64,000 nt of DNA. It comes from DATJPY01 sp035506135. Lineage in GTDB: Bacteria; Myxococcota_A; UBA9160; PR03. Positions 57,266 through 64,000 of this stretch are shown here, one piece after another. The translations under genes were made by a program, and so were the position numbers. Position 1 is the stretch's first letter. Every line of letters starts with the position of its first letter. The notes beneath the pieces are model-generated. The model had not been told where the DNA came from and made no database searches. It saw only the letters and a program-made list of their open reading frames with translations. The stretch is taken from positions 1-64,000 of the forward strand of contig DATJPY010000083.1 in the NCBI GenBank assembly GCA_035506135.1, written 5' to 3'.

Positions 57266-58161
57266 GCGCACTGGTGCCTCTCGGTCGGGTGCGCGACCGG
57301 AGCCGCGAGGTGGCCGGTCGCTGGATGCCTGCGCCGCTGCGCGCCATGCGCGAGGAGATCGACGCGCGCCTGGCGGAGCTCCCGACCACGCTCAACGAGT
57401 ACGGCGTCGACCCCTTCGGCTACGACCCGCGCTACGCGGCGCCCTACCTGCTTCCGGCGCTCTTCTTCTATCGCTACTGGTTCCGCGTCGCGACGCACGG
57501 CATCGAGCGCGTGCCGTCGGGCCGCGTGCTGCTGATCGCCAACCACGGGGGCAACACCTTCGCCTTCGACGGCGCGATGCTGGCGATGGCGCTGCTCCTC
57601 GAGGCGCGTCCGCCGCGCGCGGTGCGCGGGATGGCGGAGTACTACCTGCCGACGATCCCGTTCTTCGGGACGCTGATGCACCGCACCGGGTCGGTGGTCG
57701 GCACGCCGCGCAACTGCGAGCAGCTGCTCGAGCGCGGCGAGGCGATCATGGTGTTCCCCGAAGGCGAGCGCGGCTTCGTGAAGACCTACCGCGAGCGCTA
57801 CCAGCTCCAGCGCTTCGGGCTGGGCTTCATGCGCCTCGCGCTCGAGACCGACACGCCGATCGTGCCGATCGGCATCGTCGGCAGCGAGGAGCAGTCGCCT
57901 GGGCTCGTGCGCTCCCGCTGGCTCGGGCGCCTGATCGGTGCCCCGGTGGCGCCGATCACCCTGACCATGCCGTGGCTCGGGCTCGCGGGCATGATCCCGC
58001 TGCCGGTCAAGTTCCAGATCCGCTTCGGCGAGCCGCTCCACTTCGAGGGCGACTCGAACGAGGAGGACGCGGAGGTCGAGCGGAAGGTCGAGGTGGTGAA
58101 GGATGCGATTCGCGGTCTGATCGCCGAGGGTCTGGAGGCGCGGCGCGGCTGGTTCGCATGA
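57262..58161 (+). CDS. 1-acylglycerol-3-phosphate acyltransferase-like protein
   Basis: A 299-residue acyltransferase domain protein (PlsC-type). ANHGGNTFAFDGAM carries the His and Asp of motif I with wider spacing (H-x7-D) than classical HX4D; GVYGTP-like motif II (here GSVVGTP), and FPEGERG (motif III) are clear. N-terminal about 60 residues are helical. It probably acylates lysophospholipid or a related lipid at the membrane. TTG start coupled to the hydrolase; the nearest ATG (57325) would shorten it by 21 residues. The next gene, a CDF transporter, overlaps it by ATGA. Confidence 0.85.
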   Translation: MSALVPLGRVRDRSREVAGRWMPAPLRAMREEIDARLAELPTTLNEYGVDPFGYDPRYAAPYLLPALFFYRYWFRVATHGIERVPSGRVLLIANHGGNTFAFDGAMLAMALLLEARPPRAVRGMAEYYLPTIPFFGTLMHRTGSVVGTPRNCEQLLERGEAIMVFPEGERGFVKTYRERYQLQRFGLGFMRLALETDTPIVPIGIVGSEEQSPGLVRSRWLGRLIGAPVAPITLTMPWLGLAGMIPLPVKFQIRFGEPLHFEGDSNEEDAEVERKVEVVKDAIRGLIAEGLEARRGWFA

Positions 58162-59075
58162 GCGGCCACCACGCACATGACGGGGGCGGGCAGCCGGCGT
58201 CCGAGCGCGTCGCCGACCGACGCGCGCTCGGCATCGCGCTCGCCATCACCGTCGCGTTCCTCGCCGTCGAGGTCGTTGGCGGGCTCGTCGCGCGCAGCCT
58301 CGCCCTCCTCGCCGACGCCGGCCACATGGCGACCGACGCGGCGAGCCTCGGGCTCGCGCTGGTCGCCACGCGGCTAGCCGGCCGCGACGCGACGGCCGCG
58401 CGCACCTTCGGCTTGCTTCGCGCGGAGATCCTCGCGGCGCTCGCCAACGGCATCGTGCTCGGCGTGGTGTCGGTCTTCGTGGTGATCGAGGCGATCGAGA
58501 GGATCGGCAGGCCGCACGACGTTCGCGGCGGCTTGATGCTCGCCGTCGCTGGCGTCGGACTGGCCGCCAACGCCGCGGCGGCGCTCGTGCTCGCGCGCGG
58601 CCGCGAGCGCAACCTGAACCTGCGGAGCGCCTTCCTGCACGTCGCGGGCGACGCGCTCGGCTTCGTCGGCACCATGGTCGCGGCGGGAGCCATCCTGGCG
58701 TTCGGATGGAGCTGGGCCGACCCGGCCGCGGCGATCGCGATCTCCGCGCTGATCCTGGTCTCCGCGTGGCGCGTCGTGCGCGAGTCGATGGACGTGCTGA
58801 TGGAGGGGACGCCGGCGCACGTGGACGTCGCCGAGCTGGTGGCCGCGATCCGCGCGGTGCCGGGCGTCGCCGACGTGCACGACCTGCACGTCTGGACGCT
58901 GACCTCGGGCTACCACGCGCTCTCCGCACACGTCGACGTCGCGCAGTCGGCCGACGGGCACGCGGTGCTGGAGCAGCTCCGGGAGCTGGCGGCGCATTGC
59001 TTCCGGGTGTCGCACACCACCTTCCAGCTCGAGGTGGCCCCGCCGCTCCTGCAGATCGAAGGCGTCGCCCGTTGA
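58158..59075 (+). CDS. cation diffusion facilitator (zinc/cadmium exporter)
   Basis: A 305-residue CDF protein with six helices. Metal-site motifs ADAGHMATDA in TM2 and HVAGDALGF in TM5 provide His/Asp ligands; an N-terminal His-rich start (MSGHHAHD) and a C-terminal cytosolic domain ending LHVWTLTSGYHALSAHV and CFRVSHTTFQLE (typical metal-binding fold) are present. It exports Zn2+ or similar using the proton gradient. ATG overlaps the previous stop (ATGA). It ends three bases before the stop of the opposing gene. Confidence 0.94.
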   Translation: MSGHHAHDGGGQPASERVADRRALGIALAITVAFLAVEVVGGLVARSLALLADAGHMATDAASLGLALVATRLAGRDATAARTFGLLRAEILAALANGIVLGVVSVFVVIEAIERIGRPHDVRGGLMLAVAGVGLAANAAAALVLARGRERNLNLRSAFLHVAGDALGFVGTMVAAGAILAFGWSWADPAAAIAISALILVSAWRVVRESMDVLMEGTPAHVDVAELVAAIRAVPGVADVHDLHVWTLTSGYHALSAHVDVAQSADGHAVLEQLRELAAHCFRVSHTTFQLEVAPPLLQIEGVAR

Positions 59076-59078
59076 GGC

Positions 59079-61463
59079 TCAGCGGTGCGCGCGGCGCCGG
59101 GCCTGCGCGGCCGCCAGCGCGCCGAGCGCCGCCAGGCCGCCGAGCGCCGCGCCCGGCTCCGGCGTGAAGACGGTGACCGCACTCGCGTCGTAGCCCGCGA
59201 CGTAGAGGTCGTTGCCGATTGCGGCCACCGAGACGGCCCCGGCCAGGCTCTCGTCGCCGGGCGTGGTGCTCGACAGCGCCTCCTGGAAGGTCGGCAGCCC
59301 GGTCGCAGCATCGCGGGTGAAGCGCGCGAGCCCGCCGTTCGGGCGACTGAAGCCCTGGACCGCCGCGTAGATCTGCGAGCCGCCGGGGTTCAGCGCGATG
59401 TGGTAGGAGCCGCTGATCGGTACCGACATCTGGGTGTCGACGAGAATGAGATTGCCGTTGGACGTGTTGCGCTGGAACGTCGCGAGCCGACTCGCTCCGA
59501 CGTAGACGAAGCGGCCGTCGGGGCTGACTGCGATCGACTGCCCGAACGCGAAGCTCGCCTGCTGGTGGTCTCCGTAGTAGCCGATGAAGCCGAGATCGCC
59601 CGTCGCCGGATCGCGGCTGAACTGCGCCAACGCCTGGTCGGCGTTGTAGTTGGCGATGTAGACGTTCTTGCCGTCCGGGCTCACCGCGATGGCCTGCGGT
59701 CCCGCGAAGTCGCTGAGGCCGCCGGGCCCGTTCCGGTCGGCGCCCGTGAACGTGAGCGCGCCCGTGCTCAGGCTCCGGCGGAAGATCGCGATCGTGCTGT
59801 CCTGCGTGTCCTCCCCACCCACCACGTAGACGTTCGCGCCGTCGGGGCTCACGGCGGCGGCGTTCGGCCGGATCAGGCCGGCCGCGACGTCGGTGTCGTG
59901 GATCACGTCCGTCGGGGTGAGCAGCCCGGTCGACGCGTCGCGCTGGAAGACCTCGAGCCGGTCCTGACGGAACGCCGTGGCATAGAGGCTCTTGCCGTCG
60001 GGGCTCATCACGCCGGATCGGTACGGCGCCGTGATCTGGAAGGCGTCGTCTCCCGAGCCGCGGTCGATCCCGAGGAAGGTCAGCGTGCCCGTCGAGTCGT
60101 CGCGCTGGAGCGAGGAGGTCACGGCCTCGTCGCTGCCGAGCACGTACACGTCCCCGCCGTCGGGGCTGGCGACGACCGCCTGCGCGCCGCGCATGCCGAT
60201 CACGCCGCTGCCTTCCGGCAGCGTCTGCTGGGCCGTGAGCGCGCCGGTGGAGCCGTCGCGGTCGAAGACCGAGAGCTGGCCGGTCGTCCCGAGCCTCCCT
60301 TCGAAGAGCGATTCCGCGGCGAGGATCTTGCTCGCATCGGGCAGCGACGCGAGGGAGACGTACGCGCTCCCGATGCCGACGTAGCTGGGCAGGGCGGTCG
60401 ACTGGACGAAGTCGAGCCCGAAATCGAACCCGTCGACGGCGAGCGCGACGACGTCCGGCGTGAAGTGCAAGAAGGACGGCGACTCGCCGCCGGCGGCGTA
60501 GACGCTCTCGCCAGTCGGCTCGGCGCAGACTCCGAATACCGCGGCGAGCCCGGTCACGCTCGAGACCCCTTCCTGCGCCAGCGAGTGGAAGGCGAGGAGG
60601 CTCGTGCTGGGGCTGCGGTCGAGCACCGCGATGGCAGAGTCGCCGCTGCCCGCGACGTAGAGCTGGTGGCCGTTGGGGCTGAGCGCCAGCCCCGCCGCCT
60701 GCGCCAGGCCGTCGAAGCCGCCGACACCGTCCTGCACCACCTCCGCCTCGCCGAAGAGGAAGAGGAAGTTGGTCGTGAACACCGCGACGGACGAGTCGGA
60801 TGGCGAGGAGACGTAGACGTCGGTGCCGTAGGTGCCGGTCGCCGCGACGACGCCCGACGCGGCCGTCATCCCCGAGATCGTCCCTCCGAACGGGTTCGCG
60901 TCGCCGTTCCTCCAGACGCCGACCTGCGAGAGGGTCGGGGAGCTCGGATTGAACGCGGAGAAGCCGTTGTCCCCGGAGCTCGACACGTAGACGCGGCCGG
61001 TCGGCCCCACCGCGACGCCCGTCGGCGCCGCGAGCCCGTACGTCACGTCGATGCCTTCGCGGAGCGCACCGGCAAAGGTGAGCAGGCCAGAGGACGACGG
61101 GGATCGGTCGAACACCGCCAGCGCGTTGGAGGTCTTCCCGGTGACGTAGACACTCAGGCCGTTGGGAGACACCGCGACGGCGCTCGCGCCCTGGAGACCG
61201 CTCACGCCGTCCTGGCCGTCGACGAGCTTTCCGATGTAGCGGAATTGGTCGGCGCTGAGATCGCGCACGAACATCGCGAGCGAGTTGCCCGAGGCGCTCG
61301 CGACGTAGGCGTTCTGGCCGTCGGGGCTCACGGCGATCGCCGAGGCGCCGGCGAGGCCGGAGGCGCTGTCCTGCACCACCTGGATCGAGGTCAATCCCGC
61401 GCTCGCCGCGAGCGGCAGCGAGACCCAGAGCACGGCGAGCAGAGCACTCCGTCGGACGGACAT
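59079..61463 (-). CDS. secreted beta-propeller (YVTN/lactonase-like) with PEP-CTERM-like tail
   Basis: A 794-residue exported protein. A signal peptide (residues 1-22) precedes many copies of the blade motif AxAVSPDGxxVYV, at intervals of roughly 45-60 residues, as in YVTN/6-phosphogluconolactonase-type propellers; the length implies two propellers or a long open array. It ends TPEPGAALGGLAALGALAA-QARRRAHR, the PEP, hydrophobic and basic parts of a PEP-CTERM-like sorting signal. No catalytic residues can be assigned. It is likely secreted to the cell surface. Its stop is three bases from the CDF stop. Confidence 0.82.
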   Translation of the reverse strand: MSVRRSALLAVLWVSLPLAASAGLTSIQVVQDSASGLAGASAIAVSPDGQNAYVASASGNSLAMFVRDLSADQFRYIGKLVDGQDGVSGLQGASAVAVSPNGLSVYVTGKTSNALAVFDRSPSSSGLLTFAGALREGIDVTYGLAAPTGVAVGPTGRVYVSSSGDNGFSAFNPSSPTLSQVGVWRNGDANPFGGTISGMTAASGVVAATGTYGTDVYVSSPSDSSVAVFTTNFLFLFGEAEVVQDGVGGFDGLAQAAGLALSPNGHQLYVAGSGDSAIAVLDRSPSTSLLAFHSLAQEGVSSVTGLAAVFGVCAEPTGESVYAAGGESPSFLHFTPDVVALAVDGFDFGLDFVQSTALPSYVGIGSAYVSLASLPDASKILAAESLFEGRLGTTGQLSVFDRDGSTGALTAQQTLPEGSGVIGMRGAQAVVASPDGGDVYVLGSDEAVTSSLQRDDSTGTLTFLGIDRGSGDDAFQITAPYRSGVMSPDGKSLYATAFRQDRLEVFQRDASTGLLTPTDVIHDTDVAAGLIRPNAAAVSPDGANVYVVGGEDTQDSTIAIFRRSLSTGALTFTGADRNGPGGLSDFAGPQAIAVSPDGKNVYIANYNADQALAQFSRDPATGDLGFIGYYGDHQQASFAFGQSIAVSPDGRFVYVGASRLATFQRNTSNGNLILVDTQMSVPISGSYHIALNPGGSQIYAAVQGFSRPNGGLARFTRDAATGLPTFQEALSSTTPGDESLAGAVSVAAIGNDLYVAGYDASAVTVFTPEPGAALGGLAALGALAAAQARRRAHR

Positions 61464-61564
61464 ACCCGTACCTCCGGCGGCGGATTAGAACACGAAGCGG
61501 GGCGCTCCGACTAGGATCCAGCTCACAGTGCGGCGCGGCGGCCGGCAGACCGCGCGCAAGAGGT

Positions 61565-61580
61565 GGGGCAGCTACGCCCC
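61565..61580. terminator. short stem-loop behind the SDR gene
   Basis: GGGGC-AGCTAC-GCCCC forms a 5-bp stem and lies 13 bases downstream of the SDR stop codon (minus strand). It is a weak terminator candidate without T-run. Confidence 0.35.
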
Positions 61581-61592
61581 GCCGAACGGCTT

Positions 61593-62387
61593 CTAGCGCT
61601 CGACCGGTACGCCCTGTGCGAAGAGCGGCACCAGATCGGGGCCCTGCCGGATCGTGTGGCCGCCGTCGACCCCGATCACCTGCCCGGTGATCCAGGAGGC
61701 CTCGTCGGAGAGGAGGAACGCGACGAGCGAGGCGACGTCCTCGGGGGTGCCGAGGCGCGCCACGGGCATGCGGCGCAGGTACTCGTCGGTCACCGCGGCG
61801 TTGCCCACCATCGCCTGCGTCAGCTCGGTCGGCACCAGGCTCGGCATCACGGCGTTGACGCGGATGCCGTGCTCGCCGAGGTCGTCGGCGGCGCAACGTG
61901 TCAACATGTTGACGCCGGCCTTCGACGCGCAGTAGGCGCTCATCCAGCGGTGGGTGAGCGCGCCCGCGATCGACGAGATGTTCACGATGCTCCCGCCGCC
62001 GGCCGGCCGCATCGCGCGCGCCTCGGCGCGCAGGCAGCGGTAGACGCCGGTCAGGTTGGTGTCGATCAAGGCCTGGAAGTCGCGGGTGGGGCCGTTCAGC
62101 ACGCTCCCGATGTTGCCGGTGCCGGCCGCGTTCACGGCGAGCCGAAGCGGACCGAGCCGCCCCGCCGCCGCGATCGCCTCGGCGACCGAGTCGTCGTCCG
62201 CGACGTCGCAGCGCGCGAAGGCCGCGGCCGGGCCGAGCTCGGAGGCGGCGCGCTCGATCACCTCGCGGCGCCGGCCGGCCAGCAGCACGCGGCCGCCGCC
62301 GGCGGCGATCGCGCGCGCGCAGGCGAGGCCGATGCCGGTCCCGCCGCCGCTCACGAAGGCGACCCTGCCTGCAAAGCGTCCGCTCAC
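61593..62387 (-). CDS. short-chain dehydrogenase/reductase (FabG-like)
   Basis: A 264-residue classical SDR. SGGGTGIG (NAD(P) motif), NAAG and YCASK (Tyr, Lys) are visible, with NISSIAGA before the Tyr supplying the Ser; the end WITGQVIGVDGGHTIRQG is the usual FabG-type C-terminal signature. GTG at 62387 is the probable start. It is divergent from the RND/MMPL gene with 83 bases between. Substrate unknown. Confidence 0.88.
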   Translation of the reverse strand: MSGRFAGRVAFVSGGGTGIGLACARAIAAGGGRVLLAGRRREVIERAASELGPAAAFARCDVADDDSVAEAIAAAGRLGPLRLAVNAAGTGNIGSVLNGPTRDFQALIDTNLTGVYRCLRAEARAMRPAGGGSIVNISSIAGALTHRWMSAYCASKAGVNMLTRCAADDLGEHGIRVNAVMPSLVPTELTQAMVGNAAVTDEYLRRMPVARLGTPEDVASLVAFLLSDEASWITGQVIGVDGGHTIRQGPDLVPLFAQGVPVER

Positions 62388-62470
62388 GGCGGGAAGGTCG
62401 CCCGCGCCGCGCGGCGTGTCGAGAGCGCGGAGTTGGCGCGCGGCCGCGGGCGCGGTATGCCTCCGCGCGC

Positions 62471-64000
62471 GTGGGGCGCATTGCAAGGCTGGTCGTCTCG
62501 CATCCGCGCTGGGTCGTGGCGGCGGTCCTGGCGCTCACGCTCGCGCTCGCCAACGAGCTGCGCGGCCTGCGGCTCGAGGTGAAGCTCGCGGACGAGGTGC
62601 CGCGCGGGCACCCCTACACGCAGATCGACGACCGGCTCGCCGCGAAGCTCGGCGCGGCGCAGACGTCGATCCTCGCCATCGGCGTGCGCGAAGGCGACGT
62701 CTTCACGCCGGCGACGCTCCGGCGCATCCAGCGCCTGACCGACGCGGTCGCGCGCCTGCCCGGCGTGGTGCCGAACAGCGTGCTCTCGCTCGCCTCGCCG
62801 CGCGTCAAGTCGATCGCGAGCGAGGGCGACTCGGTGCGCGTCGAGGCGCTGCTTCCGGCCGAGGTGCCCGAGGATCCCGCCGCGCTGCGCGAGCTGCGCG
62901 AGCGCGTCTTCTCCTACCCCATGTACGTCGGCACCATCGTCACCCCCGACGCGCGGGGCGCGATGGTGCTGGCCGACTTCCGCGACGACTCGTCGTCGGA
63001 GCGCATCACCGAAGCACTCGAGGCGCTGGCCGCCCGGGAGCGCGACGCCGACACCGAGATCCTGGTGGGAGGGCAGTCGCCCGCGCTGGCGGCGCTGAAC
63101 GGCGCCACGCGCGGCATCCTGCCGCTCCTGGCGCTCGCGCTCGCCGTGATTGCGCTGGTGCACTACGAGGCGTTCCGCACCTGGCAGGCGGTGCTGCTGC
63201 CGCTGGTCACGGCGGGGCTCAGCGTGGTGTGGGCGATGGGCATCACGTCGGCGCTCGGATTCAAGCTGACGCCGTGGACGGCGATCACCGCGGTCCTGGT
63301 GCTGTCGGTGGCGGCCGGCCACGCCGTGCAGATCCTGAAGCGCTATTACGAGTGCTACCACGAGCTGGGCGACAACCGGGCGGCGGTCGTCGAGTCGCTC
63401 GTCCGGATCGGGCCGGTGATGGCGATCGCGTGCAGCATCGCGGCCGCCGGCTTCGCGTCGCTCGCCACCTTCGGCGTTCCGGCCGTGCGCGACTTCGGGC
63501 TGATGGCGGCGTTCGGGATTCTCTCGACGCTGGTGCTGGAGCTCACCTTCATCCCTGCCGTGCGCGCGCTCCTGCGCGCGCCGCGCTCGGCCGAGGCAGT
63601 GCGCGAGCGCAGCCATCGGGCCCTCGACCGCGCCATCGACGCGCTGGCCGGCCAGGTGCTGCGCCGGCCGCGCGCGGTGCTGGCCGTCACCGTCGCGCTC
63701 GTGCTGCTGGCGTCGCTCGGCGCCGCGCGGCTCGAGGTGAACACGAGCTTCCGCTCGTGGTTCGACAGCGACGCGCCGCTGATCCGCGCCGACCGCGCCA
63801 TCCGCGAGCGCTTCACCGGCACCTCGACGATCCGCGTGCTGGTGGAGGGCGCCGCCGAAGGCGACCTGCTCGATCCGCGCGCCGTGGCTGGGCTCGCCGA
63901 CCTGCAGCGGCTGCTCGCGGCGGATCCCGCCATCACGGCGACGCTCTCGATGGCCGACTACGTGCAGGTGATGAACCGCGCGATGGACGGCGGCTCGGCC
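62471..64000 (+). CDS. RND/MMPL superfamily exporter (5' part, runs off window)
   Basis: The open frame runs from GTG 62471 to the window end (510 codons) and must continue. N-terminal VSHPRWVVAAVLALTLALAN gives helix 1; a periplasmic domain follows (residues 35-215), then a cluster of helices with TPWTAITAVLVLSVAAGHAV and IGPVMAIACSIAAAGFASLATFGV (both partly quoted) that is the sterol-sensing-like MMPL/HpnN permease core; a second set of an N-terminal helix and periplasmic domain starts at about residue 395. Such proteins export lipids or hopanoids. It starts 83 bases from the SDR and has a TATGCC-like sequence just upstream. Confidence 0.88.
   Translation, partial: MGRIARLVVSHPRWVVAAVLALTLALANELRGLRLEVKLADEVPRGHPYTQIDDRLAAKLGAAQTSILAIGVREGDVFTPATLRRIQRLTDAVARLPGVVPNSVLSLASPRVKSIASEGDSVRVEALLPAEVPEDPAALRELRERVFSYPMYVGTIVTPDARGAMVLADFRDDSSSERITEALEALAARERDADTEILVGGQSPALAALNGATRGILPLLALALAVIALVHYEAFRTWQAVLLPLVTAGLSVVWAMGITSALGFKLTPWTAITAVLVLSVAAGHAVQILKRYYECYHELGDNRAAVVESLVRIGPVMAIACSIAAAGFASLATFGVPAVRDFGLMAAFGILSTLVLELTFIPAVRALLRAPRSAEAVRERSHRALDRAIDALAGQVLRRPRAVLAVTVALVLLASLGAARLEVNTSFRSWFDSDAPLIRADRAIRERFTGTSTIRVLVEGAAEGDLLDPRAVAGLADLQRLLAADPAITATLSMADYVQVMNRAMDGGSA

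Noticed and set aside
1..64000. CRISPR arrays, tRNA or rRNA genes, insertion sequences
   Set aside because: No spaced direct repeats, no cloverleaf-like or rRNA-like stretch, and no transposase or terminal repeats were seen; small RNAs cannot be excluded by eye.

Overview
The window is a very GC-rich, gene-dense bacterial chromosome segment. It carries about 60 protein genes, with no tRNA, rRNA, CRISPR array, insertion sequence or phage gene that I can see. Gene content suggests a Gram-negative, aerobic or facultative deltaproteobacterium-like lineage (Myxococcota, Desulfobacterota, Binatota or similar): RND and MacAB efflux with an outer-membrane factor, many lipoproteins, two PEP-CTERM-like secreted proteins, two CaiB-type CoA-transferases, a diheme peroxidase and a bacterial myo-inositol oxygenase. 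The taxonomic call is an inference from content and composition only. No stretch longer than about 170 bases lacks a gene. Many genes overlap by 1-4 bases, often with GTG or TTG starts.

Layout. 1-2.8 kb: 3' part of myo-inositol oxygenase, a coupled DUF218 protein and a MATE exporter. 2.8-6.8 kb: peroxide/redox block (diheme peroxidase, divergent glutathione peroxidase, peroxiredoxin, [2Fe-2S] ferredoxin, nitroreductase) with a palindrome between the divergent peroxidases. 6.9-10.3 kb: small anchored protein, polyphosphate kinase, unknown protein. 10.3-13.2 kb: minus-strand operon clpP, Nudix, zinc ribbon, MFS. 13.2-15.0 kb: metallopeptidase plus ATP-grasp ligase pair. 15.0-19.6 kb: sulfatase-superfamily lipoprotein, CoA-transferase, GST-like protein, TonB-domain lipoprotein. 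19.6-25.8 kb: membrane proteins, a putative 2OG-Fe(II) oxygenase, VOC protein, crotonase, beta-helix-like lipoprotein, DsbA-like protein and a PEP-CTERM-like protein. 25.9-28.4 kb: DUF362 plus CaiB pair. 28.4-33.5 kb: lipoprotein coupled to a CREST/ceramidase-like hydrolase, ThrE exporter, porin-like protein.

33.6-37.6 kb: compact Mrp Na+/H+ antiporter operon (E-F-G-B-C-D). 37.6-46.5 kb, minus strand: alpha/beta hydrolase, RND adaptor and pump, NhaC and ArcD. 46.6-48.8 kb: arginine deiminase, cytochrome c and a small secreted protein. 48.8-54.3 kb: TetR-MacA-MacB-outer-membrane-factor operon with a TetR-type operator. 54.4-59.1 kb: SDR, CCA-adding-type nucleotidyltransferase, then an operon of dienelactone hydrolase, acyltransferase and CDF zinc exporter. 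59.1-64.0 kb: a large beta-propeller PEP-CTERM-like protein, an SDR, and the 5' part of an RND/MMPL-type exporter running off the window.

Working together: ion and pH homeostasis (Mrp, NhaC, ArcD with ArcA), drug and lipid export, and peroxide defence dominate. The least explained parts are the metallopeptidase/ATP-grasp pair, the lipoprotein/CREST-hydrolase pair, a hairpin-bearing repeat seen twice, and a recurrent TAnnnT promoter element. Five genes have that element 6-7 bases before the start codon, which predicts leaderless mRNAs.
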